DNA from: Clostridiales bacterium
GTDB lineage: Bacteria; Bacillota; Clostridia; Lutisporales; Lutisporaceae
Length of the DNA: 5,675 nucleotides
Assembly (NCBI GenBank): GCA_012522255.1
Contig: JAAYKT010000051.1
Span: 1 to 5,675, forward strand
Reading direction: 5' to 3'
Made by a program: the position numbers and the translations under genes. Of this stretch, positions 1-5,536 are shown in pieces. Every line of letters starts with the position of its first letter. Within the stretch, counting starts at the first letter, position 1. The notes beneath the pieces were generated by a model. That model saw only the letters and a list, made by a program, of their open reading frames with translations. It made no database searches and was not told where the DNA came from.

Positions 1-920
1 GTTAAGTATTTTGAGAAATCAATCTCCCATGGATATTTGATCTCAATCGTTTTTCCAGTAATCAAGTTTTTCTGAACCCATCTCCCTTGTGCAGAAAACG
101 AAAGTTCAATTTTTGTTCCCCCGACAGGTATTTCCCAGATATTTTCTAGAAATTGAATACCGTTCCCATTAATTTTTATACATGGATATAATCCACCAAC
201 TGTTTGTATCTTATTATTTTCAATAAACTTTGAAACCACTTCCCTTAATGAGGAAGCTTCCATATATGGATTTCCAACATCACCAGCAAATATCCAATCC
301 ACAAACCTATCTATATCCTCAACTACCTTTTCCCCTGAACCTATAGCTGAATACTCTAAGGGTTTTATAAACTCCGGAACAAATAACGGAGGCTTCATAA
401 CATAAAGTAACCCCAAAGGAACATTAGACAGTGAGACATTTTCTTTCGAGGGAGGTGTTTTCAAAATTTCTACTAAAATGCTCGGAATCCAATTCCTATT
501 AACCGATAACTTATTCAATCTAAACCTTTCCATAATTTCAACAACTTTTGCACGTTCTATAACATTCGGTCGGTCTGAAACAATTGAAGCAACCATAAAA
601 ATAACTTCTGGTTCTGGAATAGTATTTGAAATCTGCCCATATTTATATCTAATATACCTTGGTAACCATTCTAATAGTTTTATTGAGTTTAACTTATGTA
701 GTCCTTTTTTTTGTTTAAGATAACTTGCCAGTTCCGCAATTATTTTAGATGCACTGCAAATATTGCCAGCGAATCCAATAGCTGTTGTAGGCAGTATGGG
801 AAATATCTTTTGAACATTGTCAACATAAATATCCTTACTTCCTGTCCTGCTAAGTGTAGCGCGGCAATCAGAAAGCAGTATTATACCATCGAACATTGAA
901 CACCCAGCTATAACACTCAT
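1..920 (-). CDS. Proteasome-like Ntn-hydrolase family protein, 3' end beyond the window
   Basis: An open frame of 306 codons runs off the left edge, starting at ATG 920 behind a strong GGAGGAG site five bases upstream. The protein opens MSVIAG..., then has DGIILLSDCRAT (residues 11-22), VQKIFPI (36-42) and IGFAGN (48-53). This is the layout of proteasome beta and HslV N-termini: nucleophile at position 1, Asp17, Arg19, a Lys near 33 and a Gly near 47. If Met is removed, Ser2 would be the nucleophile instead of the usual Thr; Asp18, Arg20 and Lys38 fit the other positions. The usual core is about 200 residues, so at least 100 further residues, unrecognised, follow it. The gene begins 47 bases inside cassette 3, typical of cassette genes, and has no visible promoter. 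I am fairly sure of the fold, but not of activity or substrate. Confidence 0.72.
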   Translation of the reverse strand, partial: MSVIAGCSMFDGIILLSDCRATLSRTGSKDIYVDNVQKIFPILPTTAIGFAGNICSASKIIAELASYLKQKKGLHKLNSIKLLEWLPRYIRYKYGQISNTIPEPEVIFMVASIVSDRPNVIERAKVVEIMERFRLNKLSVNRNWIPSILVEILKTPPSKENVSLSNVPLGLLYVMKPPLFVPEFIKPLEYSAIGSGEKVVEDIDRFVDWIFAGDVGNPYMEASSLREVVSKFIENNKIQTVGGLYPCIKINGNGIQFLENIWEIPVGGTKIELSFSAQGRWVQKNLITGKTIEIKYPWEIDFSKYL

Positions 921-967
921 ATTTTCTCCTCCAAGCATACTCCGATATGGCATCAAATTTCACATAA
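1..967 (-). mobile_element. Integron-type gene cassette 3 (partial)
   Basis: It begins at the inferred crossover between bases 968 and 967 in the GTTATGTG box of the preceding attC and continues past the left edge. It contains the proteasome-like gene. Its own attC is not in view. If the cassette model holds, that attC should begin with CACATAAC, the complement of the cassette start. Confidence 0.6.
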
Positions 968-1137
968 CGTCTATGGCTTCCCGACGCCCCTGAGCCGGAC
1001 CCGCAGAGCCCTTCTCCCCTTGTGGTGCTTGCACCCGGCGAAGGGGTGTGGTGCGCACACTCTAGCCCTGCCCTTAATCCTTCCCGCATTGCCCCTGCTC
1101 TTCGCACCGAATGGGAAGCCATGGTTAGCTGAAGTAC
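961..1137 (-). repeat. attC-like recombination site of cassette 2
   Basis: This is a long imperfect dyad, GC-rich against AT-rich neighbours. On the minus strand it starts with CAGCTAAC (1131-1124). One arm, ATGGCTTCCC, lies at 1122-1113 and pairs perfectly with GGGAAGCCAT at 982-973. It closes with AGACGTTATGTG. The unpaired segments between stem and outer box are unequal (one base against four), as in the unpaired central spacer of attC sites. The roughly 130-base interior holds smaller hairpins, for example GGTGC-TT-GCACC near 1024-1035. The length resembles VCR-type attC rather than the short 59-base elements. The outer GTTATGT box keeps GTTA but does not strictly fit GTTRRRY. Confidence 0.75.
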
Positions 1138-1140
1138 TTT

Positions 1141-1710
1141 TTATTTCATAAGATTAGAAATCATATCTTGAATCGTATTCCAAATGTTAATGAGTGACTC
1201 TGATGTTGAAATAGCTATAAGAACAGAATTTAGTATAGATTTTATAATCCCTCTTTTAGGAAGTTCTTGACCTGATAATTGTTGTGAAAGAAATTCTAAT
1301 TGCTCTAATATTTCGTTTTTGATTTCAATGGTAAAGTCTTCTTTTAACATTTGCTTAGTGAAAACTTGAAGTTGTTCTGCAAGTTCCTGGTTACCTGTAT
1401 GTACCATATGTTTTAGGTTTACTTTTAGATTTTTTATGTATCCTGTATTTACAGCACCAATTGTACTGTTAGAAATGTTTATATTTCGGTTTATAACTGG
1501 AGATGGTTGAGGAATCTCATGCCTAGGGAAAGTCAAAGGCAATCCCGCTATTGCTTCCATCTGGCCGATTAAAAAATTCTCTTCAGCGGTGAGTTGTGCA
1601 ATTTGTTGTTGCACAATTGAATTATGCTTGTGAAAACAGTCTAGGCAAAGCAAGTGTCCTCCTTCAATCTTGTACATAGCTACTTTCCCACATTGTGAAC
1701 ATTTTTTCAT
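1141..1710 (-). CDS. Zinc-ribbon protein of unknown function
   Basis: This 189-residue protein starts at ATG 1710 with a strong AAAGGAGG site about eight bases upstream. Residues 1-26 form a small zinc ribbon with Cys4-x2-Cys7 and Cys22-x2-Cys25. A mostly helical stretch follows. The middle has a short Asn/Ile-rich segment (NINISNSTIGAVNTG, about 76-90), then predicted helices with Gln/Glu/Leu-rich faces (about 103-150). The C-terminus (154-189) is hydrophobic and amphipathic, ending in an IWNTIQDMI-type helix; it might touch a membrane but is not a clear transmembrane segment. I recall similar middle and C-terminal parts in uncharacterised bacterial proteins but cannot name a family. The stop codon ends only three bases from the attC edge. 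It shares a cassette with the TIR gene but has its own leader, so it may be a partner, a regulator or a separate cargo. Confidence 0.82.
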   Translation of the reverse strand: MKKCSQCGKVAMYKIEGGHLLCLDCFHKHNSIVQQQIAQLTAEENFLIGQMEAIAGLPLTFPRHEIPQPSPVINRNINISNSTIGAVNTGYIKNLKVNLKHMVHTGNQELAEQLQVFTKQMLKEDFTIEIKNEILEQLEFLSQQLSGQELPKRGIIKSILNSVLIAISTSESLINIWNTIQDMISNLMK

Positions 1711-1757
1711 TCACAATTCCTCCTTTCAAATATTACGACTAACATTCTAAGTAATTC

Positions 1758-1774
1758 TGTAGTATTGTACTACA
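1758..1774 (-). promoter_or_regulatory. Perfect dyad over a putative -10 box, zinc-ribbon gene
   Basis: The sequence TGTAGTA-TTG-TACTACA is a perfect inverted repeat with seven-base arms. On the minus strand it contains TACAAT, a good -10 match, about 53 bases before the zinc-ribbon start. A recognisable -35 is lacking: TTGCGA sits 20 bases upstream, which is too far. The placement fits a repressor operator, but the dyad could also be a transcript hairpin. Promoter identity is weak; the symmetry is certain. Confidence 0.35.
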
Positions 1775-1784
1775 TTTATATTGG

Positions 1785-1817
1785 CAAAGTCGCAAGAGCA
1801 CTTTGTCGCTGAAGTAC
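1785..1817 (-). repeat. Second copy of attC-edge sequence with adjoining hairpin
   Basis: GCTGAAGTAC at 1808-1817 repeats exactly the ten bases at 1128-1137, the outer edge of the cassette 2 attC. On the minus strand it reads GTACTTCAGC then GAC, against GTACTTCAGC then TAAC at the true site. It is followed by a six-base inverted repeat (CAAAGT 1785-1790, ACTTTG 1800-1805). No full attC stem is present here. It may be the stub of a lost attC after the TIR gene, or one end of a target duplication around the zinc-ribbon unit. Confidence 0.45.
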
Positions 1818-1892
1818 ACAGACCCTTTATTCAGAGAGCACCAAGGACGGTACTCCCCTTAAAATATTTAAATGCTACTTACAATATTAGCC

Positions 1893-2654
1893 TTATCCTC
1901 TTATCAATTCAGTTATTTCAGTGGCAATTTCATCTATGGTATTTATTGCTGTATTACGAGCAACCTTATCTGCTAATGATGGACTATATTCTATAACCTC
2001 TTGTTTAGTAATATCATGCCAAATTGGAAGTAATATTTGTTCACCAGAAACTGCTCTAGTTATTAACCCATCCAACTCGTAGTTTGTCCATCCTTTTCTT
2101 ATAAATGATCTAGATATAACTACAATTCCAAAGTTGCTTTTAGCTAGACCTACATCAATTTTTCGACGGAGACTATCCCCAATTATTAGTTCAAATTCGT
2201 CAAACCACACTTTAAGCCCTCTGCCTCTTAATGCATTAGCTAATGGTCTTACAATAGCATCCTTGTCTTCAGATGCGTGAGAAATAAAAACATCATATTC
2301 CCGTGCTGTATCAGAATCATAAGGATCTTCTCTCCCTAGATATAGAGACGGTACTGATGTTAATGGTTGCTGTTTAGCAGTCGGCAGTATTCCTGATAAA
2401 ACACGCACTCCTGATTTAACCTTTCCTGCATATCCGCCTAAATCAACTACTACATACCAATGACCACTGTGAGGTATAGTAGCTTTATATGGAGAACGAG
2501 TGACATATCCTCCAATAAACCTATGTTTTCTTCCGTTTTTAAAGCTTGAATAATTCGAACTATCCATAATACGTATATTGGCTGCATAACCTAAGGATAC
2601 TTCCACAATATTTCCAGCCAATACATTACCTAAATCATAGTACTGATATTGCAT
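1893..2654 (-). CDS. DUF1883-TIR domain protein, probable NAD-cleaving immune effector
   Basis: I start this 253-residue protein at ATG 2654 because AAGGGGG lies 11 bases upstream and the DUF1883 domain begins there (YDLGNVLAG). The in-frame ATG at 2708 has no ribosome site. Residues 1-87 match DUF1883: VEVSLGYAANIRIMDSSNY, then a GGYV-RSP segment, IPHSGHWYVVVDLGG and VRVL. After a linker, residues 118-253 form a TIR domain: EYDVFISHASEDKD (strand A and the AA loop), VWFDEFEL (146-156 region) and GIVVISRSFIRKGW. The Glu193 of WTNYELDGL aligns with the catalytic glutamate of NAD-hydrolysing TIR domains such as SARM1. Many bacterial TIR proteins deplete NAD or make cyclic ADP-ribose signals during phage attack. 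That role here is inferred; DUF1883 may sense or bind a ligand. It is the first gene of cassette 2, about 80 bases from the boundary. Confidence 0.9.
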   Translation of the reverse strand: MQYQYYDLGNVLAGNIVEVSLGYAANIRIMDSSNYSSFKNGRKHRFIGGYVTRSPYKATIPHSGHWYVVVDLGGYAGKVKSGVRVLSGILPTAKQQPLTSVPSLYLGREDPYDSDTAREYDVFISHASEDKDAIVRPLANALRGRGLKVWFDEFELIIGDSLRRKIDVGLAKSNFGIVVISRSFIRKGWTNYELDGLITRAVSGEQILLPIWHDITKQEVIEYSPSLADKVARNTAINTIDEIATEITELIRG

Positions 2655-2730
2655 ATTTATTGTTTCCCCCTTCAAATATAAAACATAAAATTCAGTCTCG
2701 CATACCATGTAGCAATTGAATGTATTTCAG

Positions 2731-2870
2731 CTAACGTCTGCGAGTTGCAGAAGCCGTTCCGCCTTACTTAGCTCTTAAGTTAGGCGGAACGGTTTGGGCC
2801 GAAGCGCTGGGATACATACTTTATTACTAACCAGCGCGGAGCCTGCAACTCGTTGTTATCGGCTGTGCGT
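2731..2870 (-). repeat. attC-like recombination site of cassette 1
   Basis: On the minus strand the site opens with GCCGATAAC (2863-2855). CGAGTTGCAG (2852-2843 region of the complement) then pairs with CTGCAACTCG ending at 2741. It closes with CAGACGTTAGCTG (crossover between 2735 and 2734). Inside are two further hairpins. One has 19-base arms, 2751-2769 with 2777-2795, with two mismatches and a seven-base loop. The other has perfect seven-base arms, GCGCTGG at 2804-2810 with CCAGCGC at 2831-2837. The folded strand is therefore predicted to be Y-shaped. The closing AGACGTTA is shared with the other attC at 961-1137. Bases between the stem and outer boxes are unequal on the two sides, as in attC. 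Confidence 0.78.
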
Positions 2871-3588
2871 TTGTTCGATTTTAAGGTTAGTTAGTGATGG
2901 AACCGCTCACAAATATACTACATCTTCCAACTCGAGGGGTTCTGCCCATATTTACGTCCATAATACCAACCAACGTTTCGTAATATTTGGTCAGAATGAG
3001 GTGAAAATAGTTTTGCATAGGGGAAAAATAAAACTATGCCACTGATAAGTCTGTCTAACCCCAAACAAAAAGCTAAAATAAATGTTCCTAATATAAATAT
3101 GCTTCCAATATCATTTATCCTATAAAAGACTACTCCCCATACAATATAGTATAAGAACTGTAGTATTCTATTTCCGAAAATAAAGACAAAATAATTCAAT
3201 GGCTTAATATATAAGATCATATGTAAAAAATCAAGTATTAGATATAAAACAATTGAAGTAACAACCGCAAAAACAGTTCCTTTAAAGAATAAAAGAACAG
3301 GAAAAACTAATATAACAAGAGAAGCTGGAAACAGTATCCAAAAAACAGCTTCACCTATTAAATCGTTCAAAGTTACTTTTGTTAAGATAGAACTAAAATA
3401 ATTCCGCAGTCTTGTTTCATCTGCCCTAAATTTCAGCCCACCCTTTGCATAAATACATTGATCTTTTACATCCCTATAGTCAACCGAAAATAGACCCACT
3501 CTTCATGTCCCCCTTTTATAAAAAATATCTTCAAAGAACCACAGCAAGAATTATGTTGGCATACATCTTTTTAACGCATTGCCGATAA
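2735..3588 (-). mobile_element. Integron-type gene cassette 1
   Basis: This 854-bp unit runs from the crossover at 3589/3588 in the attI-like site to that at 2735/2734. It starts (with the preceding G) GTTATCGGCAATGCGTT. The edge of its attC, read on the plus strand from 2855, is GTTATCGGCTGTGCGTT: 15 of 17 positions agree, with the first nine perfect. Such matching ends are expected if the cassette circularises through one site. It carries a single gene with an 89-base leader, the normal cassette pattern. Confidence 0.72.
2918..3499 (-). CDS. Small multi-pass membrane protein of unknown function
   Basis: The 193-residue protein starts at GTG 3499, nine bases after a GGGGG site. The nearby ATG (3511 region) is in another frame and stops after eight codons, and an in-frame TGA lies just upstream, so GTG is the best start. 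About 45 polar N-terminal residues precede four hydrophobic segments: near 51-72, 74-98, 103-126 and 131-159. The C-terminal tail (160-193) is charged and aromatic, including WYYGRKYG. An even number of passes would put both ends on the same side, probably the cytoplasm. No enzyme or transporter motif is visible and I cannot assign a family. It is the only gene of cassette 1. Its promoter is not clear; it may depend on transcription coming from the integrase side. Confidence 0.82.
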   Translation of the reverse strand: MGLFSVDYRDVKDQCIYAKGGLKFRADETRLRNYFSSILTKVTLNDLIGEAVFWILFPASLVILVFPVLLFFKGTVFAVVTSIVLYLILDFLHMILYIKPLNYFVFIFGNRILQFLYYIVWGVVFYRINDIGSIFILGTFILAFCLGLDRLISGIVLFFPYAKLFSPHSDQILRNVGWYYGRKYGQNPSSWKM

Positions 3589-3680
3589 CTATTGCATTCG
3601 CGAATATAGGTTCGTTTTCTGCTCCCTAAAAGGCGGATTTGCGAATCTTAGTTCGCGAATATCTGCTTATGGTTGTAATT
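3581..3680 (-). promoter_or_regulatory. attI-like primary attachment site with direct repeats
   Basis: This repeat-rich stretch fills the space between the recombinase stop and cassette 1. The outer box is GTTATCGGC on the minus strand (3589-3581). Unlike the two attC sites, the bases before it are GCAATA rather than AGAC, and no partner box complementary to GTTATCGGC lies within it; this favours attI over attC. It contains TTCGCGAATAT twice (3597-3607, 3652-3662). It also contains CGAAT-N4-GTTCG twice (3601-3614, 3642-3655). The TTCGCGAA copies could pair into a nine-base stem, so a diverged attC remains possible. Paired repeats recall the accessory integrase-binding repeats of attI1. Confidence 0.55.
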
Positions 3681-4763
3681 CTATTTCAGTAGCCTGTCCA
3701 GCGGACTTTTTATTCTACTAAGGTTTGCTTGGGTTACATGAGTATATATTTCTGTAGTTTTTGAACTAGAATGCCCTAGCAGCTCCTGAATATATCTTAG
3801 ATCTATTCCGCTTTCCAACAAGTGTGTTGCAAAAGAGTGTCTTAAACTATGAACTGTAACATCTTTCCTTATATTAGCTTTCTTGCACGCAGAAGCGAAT
3901 ATTTTCTGTACTGAGCGTTCTGTTAGAAAACTATTATTCTTGCCTCCGGGGAATAGCCAATCTTTAGGTTCCGCTATATGTACATATTCTTTTAATACAT
4001 CTAATGCAGTTTCTGAAAGAATTGTATATCTGTCTTTTCTACCTTTTCCTTGGCGTATATGCATTAACATTCTATCGCTATCGATATCATCCATCTTCAA
4101 TCTAACAACTTCGCCCACCCGGAGGCCTGCTGAATACGTTAAGTAGAGTATTGATTTATGTTTAATATTATCAACGGAATTTAATATAGACAGTACTTCT
4201 TTTTGGCTTAAAATGACGGGCAATTTCTTTTCCTTTTTAGGCCGTGGCAAATCATATAATAGTTTTCCCTTTTTCAAGATGTATTCATAATAGAGTTTGA
4301 TCGCACTCAATGCTTGGTTCGCAAATGCATGGGAATTTTGCCGTTCATTAAGTAAGTGATATATGTATTTCTTAACATCTTCTTTATCTAGTGCTGTAGG
4401 CTCAATATTAATAAAGTCAAGAAATCTTCTTACATGCCCAATATATGATTTTTTAGTTTTTTCACTATATCCTTTTAACGTCAGCTGTCTTTTTAGCAGT
4501 TCTAATCCTGAACTTACATCTGATATTTTGGAGGCATGTGGCTCCATTATTGACAGACCAGATAATTCCCCCCAATCTATATCTTCATTTTCAAAAACTC
4601 TTTTTAGTTCATTTATGGATTTTTTATTATTAGGAATTATCCAATATTTTTTATCTGCTTCCCATTTTCTGCCCTCAACTTCTTTTATACTCCTTACTAA
4701 CCGACTATTATAGTGAAATGAAACCTTTAATTCTTTTTCGCTTATTCTATTAACATAAATCAA
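3681..4763 (-). CDS. Tyrosine recombinase (XerC/D-type), candidate cassette integrase
   Basis: This 360-residue site-specific recombinase starts at TTG 4763; no in-frame ATG lies upstream, and the AAGAAGAG ribosome site is weak. Residues 1-65 form an extra domain with VSFHYNSRLVRSIKEVEGRKW and a KKYWIIP motif, resembling HARP-like N-termini seen in some integrases. Residues about 84-165 are the SAM-like core-binding domain, and 180-360 the catalytic domain. All catalytic residues are visible: Arg215 (AGLRVGE), Lys240 (GKGRKDR), His305 and Arg308 (HSLRHSFATHLLE), His331 (LLGHSSSKTT) and Tyr340 (IYTHV). The tail IKSPLDRLL recalls IntI. However, between LKEY (257-260) and WLFP (269-272) only eight residues occur, where IntI has an insertion of about 30 residues, including the helix that contacts attC. 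It is transcribed toward the cassettes, with attI-like DNA at its 3' end, as described for Treponema-type 'reverse' integrons. Function in cassette exchange is inferred from position. Confidence 0.93.
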   Translation of the reverse strand: MIYVNRISEKELKVSFHYNSRLVRSIKEVEGRKWEADKKYWIIPNNKKSINELKRVFENEDIDWGELSGLSIMEPHASKISDVSSGLELLKRQLTLKGYSEKTKKSYIGHVRRFLDFINIEPTALDKEDVKKYIYHLLNERQNSHAFANQALSAIKLYYEYILKKGKLLYDLPRPKKEKKLPVILSQKEVLSILNSVDNIKHKSILYLTYSAGLRVGEVVRLKMDDIDSDRMLMHIRQGKGRKDRYTILSETALDVLKEYVHIAEPKDWLFPGGKNNSFLTERSVQKIFASACKKANIRKDVTVHSLRHSFATHLLESGIDLRYIQELLGHSSSKTTEIYTHVTQANLSRIKSPLDRLLK

Positions 4764-4894
4764 ATCATATCTCTTCTTTCCCGAGAGACTACTATGAGAA
4801 ACTCCTAATCATTCTAATAATTCTACACAAAATATACATTTCCTTCTATTTAATCTATAAATAGCAATGTTTACCTGTAATAACTTGAGGTATT
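4764..4894 (-). other. Upstream region of the recombinase, no certain promoter
   Basis: This AT-rich stretch separates the IS66 remnant from the recombinase. Read on the minus strand it has several -10-like hexamers (TATATT, and TAGAAT twice at 12-base spacing), but none has a convincing -35 at the right distance. I see no GAAC-N4-GTTC LexA box here, in contrast to proteobacterial integrons, where LexA controls intI. No cassette-type site occurs upstream, so the recombinase is not obviously a cassette itself. Confidence 0.4.
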
Positions 4895-5195
4895 TTATGT
4901 TTTTCCCACAAAAGTACAAAGAAGAGGCGGTTCAGTGGTAACTAAGGCATCCTGTTTTTTCGGCCATTGGAATTTGCCCTTCTCCAGGCAAAAGTAATAA
5001 AAACAGAAACCGTTATGTTTCCACTGCAGAATCTTTAATTTATCTCGCTTTCCGCCGCAAAAAACAAAGAGACAGGGGGAAAAAGGATAGTTGAAACTCT
5101 CCCTTCACCAGCACTGCTAATCTATCAATGGATTTACGTAGATCTATACTTCTACAGGCCAAACAAGCTCTCACGAAAATGACTTCACTAATCAT
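4895..5195 (-). pseudogene. tnpB: IS66 tnpB (OrfB) remnant, frameshifted
   Basis: The start ATG at 5195 overlaps the tnpA stop in an ATGA, the usual coupling in IS66. The first 36 codons give the TnpB N-terminus (MISEVIFVRACLAC, then SIDLRKSIDRLAVLVK). The frame is then lost near 5085; two missing bases compared with the usual QLDPFSPCLF would explain it, and the first frame ends at 5040. The next frame continues CLFVFCGGKRDKLKILQWKH, then GF-FYYFCLEKGKFQWPKK, before diverging from TnpB and stopping at 4895. About 100 of the usual 115-120 residues remain. TnpB is an accessory protein needed for transposition of IS66. No transposase gene (tnpC) follows, so the element cannot move by itself. 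Confidence 0.85.
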
Positions 5196-5497
5196 TGAGC
5201 CACCAATATATTCACGATGTCTAATAATAATTTTGGACCAAAGCCTGGACTAACTTCGACAGCAACCTGGCCCACCCACACTAAAAGAGTGGATTTTAGC
5301 TTAGTATCACCAAGATCAACCAATATCCAAGATGCTGTGTTTTCCTTAGCTGCCTGTGTCTTTTCTTTTCTTAACCAGTATCATAATTGCTGAGGATTGA
5401 CATCATGTTCGGCACACCATGCCGTTACATTTTGCCCGCTGGCCTTATACTGAGTAATCCTTGACTGCCATAGCTTCTGCCGTTCTGCTTTAGTCAT
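5192..5497 (-). pseudogene. tnpA: IS66 tnpA (OrfA) with an internal stop
   Basis: Translation from ATG 5497 (GGAGAG seven bases upstream) gives MTKAERQKLWQSRITQYKAS, then GQNVTAWCAEHDVNPQQL. It next meets TGA at 5381-5383, where the family has a Tyr in LYYW. Reading through, the same frame continues YWLRKEKTQAAKE, SWILVDLGD and VAVEVSPGFGPKLL to a stop at 5192, giving 101 codons, the normal OrfA length. The single nonsense codon is therefore the only lesion. A longer frame starting at 5581 adds 28 residues with no ribosome site and is rejected. OrfA has a helix-turn-helix-like N-terminus and is an accessory transposition protein. Confidence 0.87.
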
Positions 5498-5519
5498 AAA
5501 AAAGCTCTCCTTTATCAAA

Positions 5520-5536
5520 ACTCTACTTCGTAGAGT
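5520..5536 (-). repeat. Perfect hairpin in the IS66 tnpA leader
   Basis: ACTCTAC-TTC-GTAGAGT has seven-base perfect arms and lies 12 bases before the tnpA ribosome site. There is no T-run after it in the direction of transcription that would make a clear terminator. It could limit translation of the insertion sequence or block read-through from outside. Confidence 0.4.

Larger units (their letters stand above)
968..2734 (-). mobile_element. Integron-type gene cassette 2 (two genes)
   Basis: This 1767-bp unit lies between the inferred crossovers in the outer boxes of the two attC sites. It starts TTAGCTGAAATAC, and its attC begins with GTACTTCAGCTAAC. Including the G before the crossover, 13 of 14 positions are complementary, so the two ends would form an extended box when circularised. 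It contains the DUF1883-TIR gene and then, after 182 bases, a zinc-ribbon gene in the same direction. Two genes and an internal putative promoter are more than most cassettes carry. A copy of the attC-edge sequence at 1808-1817 suggests that two units were merged or one was inserted. Confidence 0.7.

Noticed and set aside
478..899. Two plus-strand frames inside the proteasome-like gene
   Set aside because: They are antisense to a well-supported gene with recognisable motifs and have no ribosome sites.
868..1122. Open frame on the minus strand running through the attC dyad into the start of the hydrolase gene
   Set aside because: It lies in another frame over a GC-rich hairpin region, has low-complexity content and no ribosome site; the real gene starts at 920 in a different frame.
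1781..1996. Plus-strand frame starting between the zinc-ribbon and TIR genes
   Set aside because: It overlaps the TIR C-terminus on the opposite strand and has no ribosome site or recognisable motif.
2751..2795. Strong hairpin considered as a transcription terminator
   Set aside because: There is no T-run on either side, and it lies within the larger attC fold.
2794..3045. Plus-strand frame across the cassette 1 attC and the end of the membrane protein gene
   Set aside because: It runs through the attC stem and is antisense to the gene.
3883..4713. Plus-strand frames within the recombinase gene
   Set aside because: They are shadows of a clear tyrosine recombinase.
4870..4890. Possible further cassette boundary upstream of the recombinase (GTTATTAC on the minus strand)
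   Set aside because: No complementary box or stem accompanies it, and it does not match the distal edge of the 3581-3680 site (GAATTACAAC).
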